Shown: one piece after another, positions 1 through 7,066 of the stretch
How positions within the stretch are numbered: position 1 is the first letter of the stretch
How the letters are laid out: each line of letters opens with the position of its first letter
Source of the DNA: an uncultured Lachnospiraceae bacterium
Lineage (GTDB): Bacteria > Bacillota > Clostridia > Lachnospirales > Lachnospiraceae
Assembly: GCA_902783735.1 (NCBI GenBank)
Contig: CACZSE010000325.1
Span: forward strand, 1 to 7,630
Reading direction: 5' to 3'
DNA length: 7,630 nucleotides
Made by a program: the position numbers and the translations under genes
Notes under the pieces: generated by a model
Told to the model about the DNA's origin: nothing
Seen by the model: only the letters and a program-made list of their open reading frames with translations
Databases searched by the model: none

Positions 1-354
<354 letters not shown>

Positions 355-367
355 TTATGATTTTTCG

Positions 368-401
368 GAGGCTTTATGGTTATCCATAAGGCCTCTTTTT
401 T
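368..401 (+). terminator. Rho-independent terminator after ilvC
   Basis: A 12-bp stem (368-379 with 384-395) closes a 4-nt TTAT loop. All positions pair, with a single G-U wobble at 373/390. A run of six T (396-401) follows directly. It lies 13 nt after the ilvC stop codon and separates ilvC from the promoter at 421. Confidence 0.95.
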
Positions 402-420
402 ATGCAAAAATGTGCCAAAC

Positions 421-449
421 TTGAGGTGATTTCTCATCTATGGTATAAT
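421..449 (+). promoter_or_regulatory. Sigma-A-type promoter for the ABC transporter cassette
   Basis: A -35 box TTGAGG (421-426) is separated by 17 bp from a perfect -10 box TATAAT (444-449). TG at 441-442 gives an extended -10. Transcription should start near 456, leaving a leader of about 45 nt before the ATG at 501. No riboswitch or long leader structure fits in that space. The ribosome binding site for the first gene is weak: only AGAAG at 488-492. Confidence 0.85.
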
Positions 450-500
450 ACATACGATTTTGTGCATATATCCGATCACTGATTAAAAGAAGTATTTAAT

Positions 501-1172
501 ATGGTTCTGGCAAAAGATATTTACAAAAAATATGGGAAACATGAAGTTTTAAAAGGCGCATCGATAGAAGCGGTCAGCGGAGATATCATCGCGCTTGCGG
601 GAAAGAACGGCTGCGGAAAGTCAACTTTTCTACAGATACTTGCCGGTACCATGAAGTCTGATAAAGGCGATATTTCTTTCTATGGAAAAGATGCAATAAA
701 AGACAGACATAATTTTTTAAAATATGTTGCTTACATACCTCAGGATGACCCTCTGTTTTTTAACCTTACGGTAAAGGATAATCTGGATTTCTGGGCAGGA
801 GGGATAAAAGATCCCGATAAAAGCGTCATAGAAACATTTGAATTGACTGATCTGTTGAAAACGAAAGTGAGTAAGCTTTCCGGAGGTATGAAAAGAAGAT
901 TATCAATAGCATGCATGGTTCAGCGAAAGAACCCTATCGTGTTATTGGATGAGCCGACATCATCTCTTGATCCGTATTTTCAAAAGAGCATTACCGACTG
1001 GATGATAAGTCATAAGGAACATGGCGGCACCATTATTTTTTCGACACATCATGAACATGAGATGTTACTGGCCGATAAAGTATGTTTCTTTAATGACGGA
1101 AAGATCGAGAGTATCCCTAAGGAGAATATGAGTATTGATGTCATAAGAGGAAGGTTTAGCAAGGAGGAGTGA
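501..1172 (+). CDS. ABC transporter ATP-binding protein
   Basis: This is a cytoplasmic ATPase of the CcmA/NatA type (223 aa) that would power the two permeases encoded downstream. All nucleotide-binding motifs are present: Walker A GKNGCGKST (residues 34-42), Q-loop Gln81 in YIPQDD, signature LSGGM (126-130), Walker B IVLLDE (146-151), D-loop SSLD (154-157) and H-loop His183 in STHH. It therefore looks catalytically complete. It is a bare ATPase domain without the C-terminal extension of many drug-type NatA/BcrA proteins. ATG 501 is the only reasonable start, because an in-frame TGA lies at 480-482. The SD (AGAAG) is weak. It is first in a four-gene operon and ends 2 nt before the next start codon; its last codons contain the next gene's AAGGAGG. 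The family is certain, but the substrate and transport direction cannot be read; export is the usual direction with ABC-2 permeases. Confidence 0.96.
   Translation: MVLAKDIYKKYGKHEVLKGASIEAVSGDIIALAGKNGCGKSTFLQILAGTMKSDKGDISFYGKDAIKDRHNFLKYVAYIPQDDPLFFNLTVKDNLDFWAGGIKDPDKSVIETFELTDLLKTKVSKLSGGMKRRLSIACMVQRKNPIVLLDEPTSSLDPYFQKSITDWMISHKEHGGTIIFSTHHEHEMLLADKVCFFNDGKIESIPKENMSIDVIRGRFSKEE
1161..1167 (+). promoter_or_regulatory. Strong ribosome binding site that fixes the start of the 1175 gene
   Basis: AAGGAGG lies inside the end of the ATPase gene. It is 7 nt before ATG 1175, which is ideal spacing, but only 1 nt before the in-frame GTG at 1169. This makes ATG 1175 the start. The site is far stronger than that of the preceding gene, so the second product may be made in excess of the ATPase. 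Confidence 0.88.
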
Positions 1173-1174
1173 AG

Positions 1175-2950
1175 ATGAGTATTACCTACGATCCCATCAC
1201 GGGAGAACCTATTGAGAACAATGATGAAAATGGAAACATTACAGAAAATATCAATGAAACTGTAAATACAGATGCAGTTGTTTCAGGTGATGTAAAAGAT
1301 AACGAAGTTCAGACACCTGAGGTTTCACCGGTTGAGGAAGCAGATGCGATTATAACATCTGAAAGCTCAGAAACCGGTACAGAATCTGTTTCCACAGTTG
1401 AAACTATTGAGGAAGTGCCTGCGGTTGAAAACACTGATATTGATATAACACAGTCATCTGAGGCAACCGGTGTTGCCGATGAAATATCGGTAAGCGATAC
1501 CGGGAATATTACTGAAGTTCCCAATGATCCTGCTTTGGAAGACACAAAGCCTGTCATGAATTTCGATCCCATCACGGGTGAACGTATCAACAAAGATGCA
1601 GCTCCTTCGGGTTATTCGCCCATACCTGCGGAGAAATCATACGATGATAAGAAAAATCTTAAGTATGTGACATTGGCTGTGGCAGCTCTTCTGATAGTAT
1701 TGTGCATAGTACTGGTATGTGTGTTCTCCTCAAAGCAGAAGAAGGTTGAGAGTGCCATAAGAGCGACGTTTGCGCATCAAAGCGAGATCTCAAAGGTATT
1801 TAACGATCTTTATGCCATTGAAAAGAGCAGACATTTCACAACAAATTTCACAGCTGATATTGATGAGGCCGGATTTGTATCGGGAAGGATCATCATGGAT
1901 GGCAACGACAAGCAGCTGGTTGTTGATACCGATCTGAATAAATTGCCCGAGATATCATTTAAGATGGGGATCGATTCAAAATATGTTTATGCCGAGGTAC
2001 CAAAGATAAGCAACAGTCTTTTTGTATATGATTATGTTCATGAGAAAGAAGGCATGCTCGTTGACGAACTTGGTGAAGAGACCGTTTCCGCAATAGACAC
2101 TCTTTTAAAGAACAGTTATGAGGGATTCGATAAGACCGAGCATCTGCAGAAAGAGCTTGCAAAAGCTTTCTTAAAGAGAGTCAATGAGCTTGAATTTGAA
2201 AAGGCTGAAACAAAATCGTTTAAGGTAGACGGCAAAAAAGTAAAGTGTAAAGCCATTAGTGTAGACCTTGACAGAGATTTTTATATGGATATCTTTGATG
2301 ATGCTGCCGAGATATATGAAGAAGAATATGAAGAGATGGCGGAAGACCTCGGAAAGTATGCCGGAACTTCACTTGCTGATTCATTTAAGGAAGCAAAAAA
2401 TGAAGTTAAGACCTGGCCTGATGCTACGGTAACATTTTATATCTATCGCGGAAAGCTTGCTGCCGTGAATGTACTGAGCGAAGGTAAAAAAGGCTTTGAC
2501 GTGGATGTCCTTTTTAAAGGCGGAGATTACAGAACGCAGAACGTTTCGATCTTAGAAGACGGTGATGAGATATTTGCCATTGAAGGATCTGAAAAAAAGG
2601 ACAAAGAGATATATGATATATCCATCGATGGAGAGGAAGCTTTTTCTGTTGAATATAACTATAAAAAGGGAAATCTGTTAGTTGATTATGATCATGACAA
2701 TGATAAATTCCTTCTTGATATGGATATAACATCTTCGTCTAAATCCGTAGAGATGCGGATAAATGATCTTAGTTTTGATGAAGAATCTTTGGGATATATA
2801 ACCGTAACCGTTGAAAAAGGCGGTTCGATCGAAGACTATACAAATACTGAACTTTTTGACATCGGTAATGCATCTGAAAATGATTTCATGGATCTGATCA
2901 GGTCTATCGATATAGGTTCTCTTACAGGTTTGGGAGATTTATTCTATTGA
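1175..2950 (+). CDS. Single-pass membrane protein with acidic cytoplasmic tail and large outer domain; ABC transporter partner, family not recognised
   Basis: I do not recognise this 591-residue protein. Four parts are visible. A short motif YDPITGEPI lies at residues 5-13. A linker (about 14-129) follows that is almost free of Lys/Arg (about 2) but rich in Asp/Glu (about 30), so it is probably disordered. A second copy, FDPITGERI, lies at 130-138. One membrane helix spans about 164-184, flanked by Lys on both sides. The remaining 400 or so residues alternate predicted beta strands with an acidic helical stretch rich in Glu and Tyr (around 375-395) and contain a single Cys. There is no signal peptide, lipobox or enzyme motif. 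The linker before the helix suggests N-in, C-out topology. Its place between ATPase and permeases, 2 nt after the first and overlapping the second by 1 nt, argues for an accessory subunit such as a substrate-binding, sensing or chaperone domain. A LolA/LppX-like beta fold is possible but is a guess. Confidence 0.85.
   Translation: MSITYDPITGEPIENNDENGNITENINETVNTDAVVSGDVKDNEVQTPEVSPVEEADAIITSESSETGTESVSTVETIEEVPAVENTDIDITQSSEATGVADEISVSDTGNITEVPNDPALEDTKPVMNFDPITGERINKDAAPSGYSPIPAEKSYDDKKNLKYVTLAVAALLIVLCIVLVCVFSSKQKKVESAIRATFAHQSEISKVFNDLYAIEKSRHFTTNFTADIDEAGFVSGRIIMDGNDKQLVVDTDLNKLPEISFKMGIDSKYVYAEVPKISNSLFVYDYVHEKEGMLVDELGEETVSAIDTLLKNSYEGFDKTEHLQKELAKAFLKRVNELEFEKAETKSFKVDGKKVKCKAISVDLDRDFYMDIFDDAAEIYEEEYEEMAEDLGKYAGTSLADSFKEAKNEVKTWPDATVTFYIYRGKLAAVNVLSEGKKGFDVDVLFKGGDYRTQNVSILEDGDEIFAIEGSEKKDKEIYDISIDGEEAFSVEYNYKKGNLLVDYDHDNDKFLLDMDITSSSKSVEMRINDLSFDEESLGYITVTVEKGGSIEDYTNTELFDIGNASENDFMDLIRSIDIGSLTGLGDLFY
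1187..1212 (+). repeat. DPITGE-encoding repeat, copy 1
   Basis: Bases 1187-1212 encode YDPITGEP plus the start of the next codon. They match 1562-1587 almost base for base; 15 consecutive bases (1189-1203) are identical. The copies flank the acidic linker of the same protein. Identity at DNA level, not only at protein level, suggests a fairly recent duplication or conversion. Confidence 0.75.
1562..1587 (+). repeat. DPITGE-encoding repeat, copy 2
   Basis: This is the second copy, encoding FDPITGER, directly before a proline/tyrosine-containing stretch and the membrane helix. Only about four bases differ from copy 1 over 26 positions. Confidence 0.75.
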
Positions 2951-4146
2951 TGTTTTGGTCATATTTTAAAGCAGAGTTTAAAAACTGCATAATTCTGATC
3001 AAAAAGACTATTATTGCATATTTACTTATCTTTACTGCACTGACTGCCGTATTTGCGGCAGTCAGTATTGCAATAGGAGATTCTTCGGTCAAAAAGATAA
3101 AGACCGCAGTTGTAAGCAATGATAACGATGAGCTTAATAAACTTTTGCTTCAATATATATCGCAGATCGACAGCGTAAAAGAAGTGACAGAATTTGTTTA
3201 TCTTAATGAACCGGAAGCGTTTAACGGACTCGATCGCGGTGATGTAAACGTTGTTGTCATTTTACCTGAAGGCTTTTATGATGATGTAAATAACGGGACT
3301 AACACGCCTCTGAACATTTATATTAATGAGGACTCCAACAGTGTAACCAAAGCTTTTGTGAATATTTTAAAAAGTGCAACCTCCTATGTGCAGATAACTG
3401 AAGCTTCGGTATATTCCTTTCTGGACATAAAAAGAAGCGGTGAATACGAACTTAGGCCTTTAGAGCAGAGCGTCGGAGATCATATGGCCATGTCCTATGC
3501 GACACTTTTGCTTCACAGAATGCGCTTGTTTGTAACAGAGATTGTTTCGCAATATGAAGATGTTGAACCGCTAAGGTTTTATTTTTGTTCATTTTTTATT
3601 ATATTCCTGCTCTATTCATCCATGTCTTACGGCGCTTTATATGACAGAAATTCGGTCAGTGCCGAAAAGCTTTTGGATGTATATTCATTATCAAGACTAA
3701 AGATATCACTATGTAAAGAATTTGTTATATCTTTGGGAATATATATATCTTCTTTGATCGTCATTTTTATTACCATTTTGATTCAAAATGTTACAGGGCT
3801 TACAATGATCGAACCATCTGTCAGTGTGTTTTTTGTGACCTGGTTTATAGGATTTGTTGTAGCATGCGGAGTCGATCTTATATATTCATTTATGGGCAGC
3901 GATAGCGGAGTAATGACCGGAGTTTTCATCATTATCGCAGTATTGATAATATGCTCGGGAATGATAATCCCAAGTGCGCTTCTTTCAAAGACAGCAGTTT
4001 TTGTGGGAAGTGTTTCACCTTTAAAATATATGTTTAAAACGCTGCTTTTGACAGCTGTTTCAGGTCCATTTACAGCTGATCTGATGGTTTTATTGGTATT
4101 TGTTCTTGGCTTTAATGTGGTGAGTCTTATATGCAAAAGATCCTGA
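2950..4146 (+). CDS. ABC-2-type transporter permease (first of pair)
   Basis: This integral membrane subunit (398 aa) has the layout of the ABC2_membrane_3 / YhgE-like family. One helix near the N-terminus (about 20-42) is followed by an outer domain of about 165 residues (43-207) and five further helices near 210-231, 258-278, 293-313, 321-340 and 378-394. The outer domain carries VVVILPEGFYDDV (101-113), typical of this family. SPLKYMF precedes the last helix, and the C-terminus is basic (KRS). ATG 2950 overlaps the preceding TGA (TGATG), implying translational coupling. A TTG at 2947 is an alternative start adding one residue; the GGGAG at 2932-2936 is 10 nt from it and 13 nt from the ATG. 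It probably forms a heterodimer with the next gene's product. Codons for residues 30-39 form a perfect hairpin (see 3039-3066). The substrate is unknown. Confidence 0.92.
   Translation: MFWSYFKAEFKNCIILIKKTIIAYLLIFTALTAVFAAVSIAIGDSSVKKIKTAVVSNDNDELNKLLLQYISQIDSVKEVTEFVYLNEPEAFNGLDRGDVNVVVILPEGFYDDVNNGTNTPLNIYINEDSNSVTKAFVNILKSATSYVQITEASVYSFLDIKRSGEYELRPLEQSVGDHMAMSYATLLLHRMRLFVTEIVSQYEDVEPLRFYFCSFFIIFLLYSSMSYGALYDRNSVSAEKLLDVYSLSRLKISLCKEFVISLGIYISSLIVIFITILIQNVTGLTMIEPSVSVFFVTWFIGFVVACGVDLIYSFMGSDSGVMTGVFIIIAVLIICSGMIIPSALLSKTAVFVGSVSPLKYMFKTLLLTAVSGPFTADLMVLLVFVLGFNVVSLICKRS
3039..3066 (+). repeat. Perfect inverted repeat (intragenic hairpin)
   Basis: Arms 3039-3049 and 3056-3066 are perfectly complementary over 11 bp around a 6-nt TATTTG loop. 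The stem is GC-richer than the surrounding DNA. It lies about 90 nt into the first permease gene. No T-run follows, so it is not a classical terminator. It could affect mRNA stability or translation, or be a chance product of the Ala/Val/Thr-rich helix it encodes. Confidence 0.85.
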
Positions 4147-5159
4147 CCTGGTGTTATAACAGCATAAAGCTCTGTCTTTCTAACCGCTTGTTTTATATCA
4201 TATCGGCGGCAATGATATTTTTATGCCTTATTGTTGCAAATATTGATACAAAAACTAAAAGTGATTCTATAGGAATTGTATTTAAACAAGATACATCGGT
4301 AAATGATAAACTTGTTGAATATCTTTCAAAAGACAGGAATGTGACGATCTTTGAAAATACAGACAGTTTGAAGAATGAAATCCTTAAGCAAACTATCTCC
4401 ATCGGTTTTGTTGTTAAAACTTCTCCCGAAGAATATGTAAGTGATCTGAACTCAAGAGGAAAAGTTGAACTATATGCACCTGTCGGATATCTTTATACAG
4501 AAGTAGAAAAAGAACGTTTTTATGAAGCCTGGTTATTCTGCTGTTCGGATTTTTTAAATGACGCTGAGGCAGAGAATATATTTGTAAAAGCAGATGATGA
4601 TCTTAAAGAGAAGATAAAAGAGGGAAAAGAAGCTTATTTGCATTCGGACAGATTATTTGATGTGAATATAAAATATAACCATATCGATGAGAGCGCAGGC
4701 ACTAAATCTTCAAACCATGATCTTTATATACGCCTTATAATCGCTTTGACCGTATTTATATATGCGTTCACAGCCTATGGCCAAATATGTGAGAATACGA
4801 TGTACGGTGTTGTAACTAAGAGTCTTAAAACATTTGAAAAAACCGGTTATGGAATAACACGAAATATTATGTTTTCTCTTCTGATAGGATTCATTGGCGT
4901 CATTTGCGAAGTGTTTATACTGCATACAAACATATTTAGTGCAATATGCAATATGCTTTTATATATATTAGTAGTCAACATCTTTTGCTTTATTCTTGGA
5001 ATGTTTTTAAAGGATGAAAGATCATTTATCGTTTCGACACCCATACTCATACTGATTCAGATCCTTATCTGTCCTGCGTTTTTTGATGCGTCGGCATATT
5101 TTGTCCCGATAAGATATGTCAGGTATCTGTTTCCGGTATATTATTATCTGATAACTTAA
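4131..5159 (+). CDS. ABC-2-type transporter permease (second of pair), apparently short at the C-terminus
   Basis: This is a 342-residue membrane protein, paralogous in layout to its neighbour. Helix 1 lies at about 20-38, an outer domain at 40-195, and later helices near 199-216, 246-264, 271-292 and 299-316. The outer domain follows the same pattern as the first permease: an IGIVF strand, then a YLSKDRNVTIFEN segment, a GFVVKTSPEEYVSDL segment, then YAPVGYLY. After the PIRYVRYLFP motif (326-335) it stops at YYYLIT, where the first permease continues into a last helix. ATG 4131 overlaps the end of the previous gene by 16 nt; a weak SD (GGTGAG, 4119-4124) and translational coupling fit. It likely pairs with the first permease, with the shared ATPase on the inside. 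The family call is slightly less certain than for its neighbour because motifs are few. Confidence 0.88.
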   Translation: MQKILTWCYNSIKLCLSNRLFYIISAAMIFLCLIVANIDTKTKSDSIGIVFKQDTSVNDKLVEYLSKDRNVTIFENTDSLKNEILKQTISIGFVVKTSPEEYVSDLNSRGKVELYAPVGYLYTEVEKERFYEAWLFCCSDFLNDAEAENIFVKADDDLKEKIKEGKEAYLHSDRLFDVNIKYNHIDESAGTKSSNHDLYIRLIIALTVFIYAFTAYGQICENTMYGVVTKSLKTFEKTGYGITRNIMFSLLIGFIGVICEVFILHTNIFSAICNMLLYILVVNIFCFILGMFLKDERSFIVSTPILILIQILICPAFFDASAYFVPIRYVRYLFPVYYYLIT

Positions 5160-5176
5160 GCTCTTCGATTAGTATG

Positions 5177-5205
5177 ATCAACAAATGTTTGTGAATACTG
5201 TTGAT
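5177..5205 (+). promoter_or_regulatory. Inverted repeats overlapping the leuC promoter, possible operator
   Basis: ATCAAC (5177-5182) and GTTGAT (5200-5205) are complementary across 17 nt. Inside lies a tighter repeat, ACAAA-TG-TTTGT (5181-5192). Both overlap the -35 box or spacer of the leuC promoter, where a repressor could act. The arms are short and the two repeats are not concentric, so chance is a real alternative. Confidence 0.35.
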
Positions 5206-5217
5206 ATTTGCTATAAT
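5189..5217 (+). promoter_or_regulatory. Sigma-A-type promoter for leuCD
   Basis: A -35 box TTGTGA (5189-5194, four of six consensus bases) is followed after 17 bp by a perfect TATAAT (5212-5217). TG at 5209-5210 gives an extended -10. Transcription should start near 5224, giving a leader of only about 25 nt. That is too short for a T-box or a leucine leader-peptide attenuator. Confidence 0.8.
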
Positions 5218-5234
5218 AGATTGGATATTTTTTT

Positions 5235-5239
5235 GGAGG
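5235..5239 (+). promoter_or_regulatory. Ribosome binding site of leuC
   Basis: GGAGG lies 9 nt before ATG 5249. It supports this ATG over the in-frame ATGs at 5255 and 5261, which would lie 15 and 21 nt away. Confidence 0.85.
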
Positions 5240-5248
5240 TAAACATAC

Positions 5249-6514
5249 ATGGGAATGACTATGACACAAAAGATCCTCGCTGCACATGCGGGATTGGAAT
5301 ATGTAGAAGCAGGACAGCTTATAGAGGCGAACCTTGATCTTGTGCTCGGCAATGATATAACCAGTCCTGTTGCCATTCACGAGATAGAGAAGATGAAAGT
5401 AGAGGGCGTTTTCGATAAGGACAAGATCGCACTTGTACCCGATCATTTTGTGCCCAATAAGGATATAAAGAGCGCAGAGCATTGTAAATGCGTAAGAGAA
5501 TTTGCAAAGAAAAATGACATTACCAACTATTTTGAAGTAGGACAGATGGGCATAGAGCATGCACTTTTACCGGAAAAAGGACTCACCATAGCCGGTGATG
5601 TTATAATCGGTGCGGATTCTCATACCTGTACATACGGAGCGGTAGGCGCATTTTCAACAGGTGTCGGAAGTACCGACATGGCTGCCGGCATGGCTACCGG
5701 AAAAGCATGGTTTAAGGTTCCGGCCGCTATTAAGTTTGTGTTAAAGAATAAGCCTGCAAAGTGGGTAAGCGGTAAGGATATCATACTTCATATCATCGGT
5801 ATGATAGGAGTTGACGGAGCATTATATAAATCCATGGAATTCACAGGTGACGGTATTGCTCATCTTTCAATGGATGACAGATTCACGATCGCAAACATGG
5901 CAATAGAAGCGGGCGGAAAGAACGGTATCTTCCCCGTAGACGATCTGTGTCTTTCATACATAAAAGAGCATAGTGACAGAACACCTGTTGTATATGTGGC
6001 CGATGAGGATGCGGTTTACGATCAGGTCATTGAGATCGATCTGAGCACATTAAGACCTACGGTTGCTTATCCGCACCTTCCTGAAAATACAAAGACCATC
6101 GACGAGGCACAAAAGGATGATATTGTGATAGATCAGGTTGTTATAGGTTCATGTACGAACGGCAGAATGGATGACCTTCGAATCGCTGCCGACATCCTTA
6201 AAGGTAAAAAGGTTGCCGAAGGCATGAGACTGATCGTTTTGCCCGGAACGCAGCAGATATACCTTGATTGCATAAAAGGAGGCATCATTCAGACATTTAT
6301 TGAAGCAGGCGGTGTTGTCAGCACTCCAACATGCGGACCGTGCCTGGGAGGTTACATGGGAATCCTCGCACAGAATGAGCGCTGTGTTTCTACCACAAAC
6401 AGAAACTTTGTAGGACGTATGGGCCATGTAACAAGTGAGATCTATCTTGCAAGCCCTGCTGTTGCTGCAGCAAGCGCTATCGCAGGAAAGATCGCAGGTC
6501 CCGACAGCATCTGA
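5249..6514 (+). CDS. leuC: 3-isopropylmalate dehydratase, large subunit
   Basis: This is the iron-sulfur subunit of isopropylmalate isomerase, which interconverts 2- and 3-isopropylmalate in leucine synthesis and works in the cytoplasm with LeuD. It is 421 aa, the usual length of the short bacterial/archaeal-type LeuC rather than the E. coli type of about 466. The aconitase-superfamily marks are clear: LVLGNDIT near residue 30, [18 protein letters not shown] from 121, and the three cysteines that hold the 4Fe-4S cluster, Cys302 (GSCTNGR), Cys362 and Cys365 (TCGPCLGG). The fourth iron site is expected to be open for substrate. The start [15 protein letters not shown] is typical of this family. 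The gene has its own promoter and is followed after 39 nt by leuD, so both subunits come from one transcript. Homoaconitase or citraconate/methylmalate isomerase are close relatives; adjacency to ilvC supports leucine synthesis. Confidence 0.95.
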   Translation: MGMTMTQKILAAHAGLEYVEAGQLIEANLDLVLGNDITSPVAIHEIEKMKVEGVFDKDKIALVPDHFVPNKDIKSAEHCKCVREFAKKNDITNYFEVGQMGIEHALLPEKGLTIAGDVIIGADSHTCTYGAVGAFSTGVGSTDMAAGMATGKAWFKVPAAIKFVLKNKPAKWVSGKDIILHIIGMIGVDGALYKSMEFTGDGIAHLSMDDRFTIANMAIEAGGKNGIFPVDDLCLSYIKEHSDRTPVVYVADEDAVYDQVIEIDLSTLRPTVAYPHLPENTKTIDEAQKDDIVIDQVVIGSCTNGRMDDLRIAADILKGKKVAEGMRLIVLPGTQQIYLDCIKGGIIQTFIEAGGVVSTPTCGPCLGGYMGILAQNERCVSTTNRNFVGRMGHVTSEIYLASPAVAAASAIAGKIAGPDSI

Positions 6515-6542
6515 GAAAATTTATAAATTCTTATAGACAGAT

Positions 6543-6547
6543 TGGAG
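6543..6547 (+). promoter_or_regulatory. Ribosome binding site that fixes the start of leuD
   Basis: TGGAG lies 6 nt before ATG 6554. It overlaps the in-frame TTG at 6542, which therefore cannot be served by it. This favours ATG 6554, which also matches the usual LeuD N-terminus. Confidence 0.8.
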
Positions 6548-6553
6548 AATGAC

Positions 6554-7045
6554 ATGAAAAATGCCAAAGGTACAGTAATAAAATATAAAGACAATGTAGA
6601 CACCGATGTTATCATACCGGCAAGATATCTTAACAGTTCGGATCCCAAGGAACTTGCTCTTCACTGCATGGAGGATATCGATAAGGATTTTGTTAAGAAT
6701 GTAAAACCGGGTGATATCATTGTTGCAGGCAAGAACTTCGGCTGCGGCTCATCAAGAGAGCATGCTCCCATAGCCATAAAAGCTTGCGGAGTAAGCTGTG
6801 TCATAGCTGAGACATTTGCCAGGATATTCTTCAGAAATTCGATCAATATCGGACTTCCCAGCATTGAATGCCCTGAGGCTGTAGAAGGTATCGAGGCGGG
6901 TGATGAAGTCGAGATCGATTTTGACAGCGGTATCATAACAAATGTATCAAAGGGTACTACTTTTAAAGGACAGCCTTTCCCGGCTTTCATGCAAAAGATC
7001 ATTGACTGCGAAGGACTTGTAAATTATATCAATTCTTCAAAGTGA
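6554..7045 (+). CDS. leuD: 3-isopropylmalate dehydratase, small subunit
   Basis: This is the swivelling-domain subunit that completes the active site of isopropylmalate isomerase with LeuC. It is 163 aa, the short form that partners with LeuC proteins of about 420 aa. Motifs are [14 protein letters not shown] (residues 13-26), which begins the domain, and the substrate-contacting loop [11 protein letters not shown] (62-72), followed by [18 protein letters not shown]. Nothing essential is missing. It lies 39 nt after leuC with no terminator between them. A 12-bp AT-only palindrome (6518-6529) lies in the gap. The start ATG 6554 is chosen from the SD at 6543-6547; the TTG at 6542 would add four residues. 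The next gene starts 21 nt downstream, so the transcript probably continues into it. Confidence 0.95.
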   Translation: MKNAKGTVIKYKDNVDTDVIIPARYLNSSDPKELALHCMEDIDKDFVKNVKPGDIIVAGKNFGCGSSREHAPIAIKACGVSCVIAETFARIFFRNSINIGLPSIECPEAVEGIEAGDEVEIDFDSGIITNVSKGTTFKGQPFPAFMQKIIDCEGLVNYINSSK

Positions 7046-7053
7046 TCGTAAAA

Positions 7054-7060
7054 AAGGGGG
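7054..7060 (+). promoter_or_regulatory. Ribosome binding site of the response regulator gene
   Basis: AAGGGGG lies 6 nt before ATG 7067 in a 21-nt intergenic gap. The gap has no room for a separate promoter or terminator. Confidence 0.8.
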
Positions 7061-7066
7061 CATAAG

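Noticed and set aside
1169..1177. GTG 1169 as start of the partner protein
   Set aside because: It is only 1 nt from the end of AAGGAGG and overlaps the ATPase stop; ATG 1175 has ideal 7-nt spacing.
1309..1593. Minus-strand open frame of 94 codons opposite the acidic linker
   Set aside because: It lies wholly inside the 1175-2950 gene, is a low-complexity mirror of the Glu/Ser/Thr-rich linker, and has no SD or protein-family motif.
3783..4136. Minus-strand open frame of 117 codons opposite the first permease
   Set aside because: It is a shadow of the hydrophobic helix codons, with no independent start signals.
5160..5235. Terminator after the second permease
   Set aside because: The only complementary arms (5177-5182/5200-5205 and 5181-5192) are short, AT-rich and not followed by a proper T-run; the T-run at 5228-5234 lies downstream of the promoter.
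5156..5560. Minus-strand open frame of 134 codons across the leuC start
   Set aside because: It runs through the leuC promoter and N-terminus in antisense, with no SD or family resemblance.
6512..6530. CodY-type box between leuC and leuD
   Set aside because: GAAAATT is present, but the other half of AATTTTCWGAAAATT does not match in phase.
6542..6556. TTG 6542 as start of leuD
   Set aside because: It lies within the likely SD itself; ATG 6554 has 6-nt spacing and the usual LeuD N-terminus.
6661..7002. Minus-strand open frame of 113 codons opposite leuD
   Set aside because: leuD is unmistakable on the other strand; the mirror frame has no recognisable motif and no promoter.
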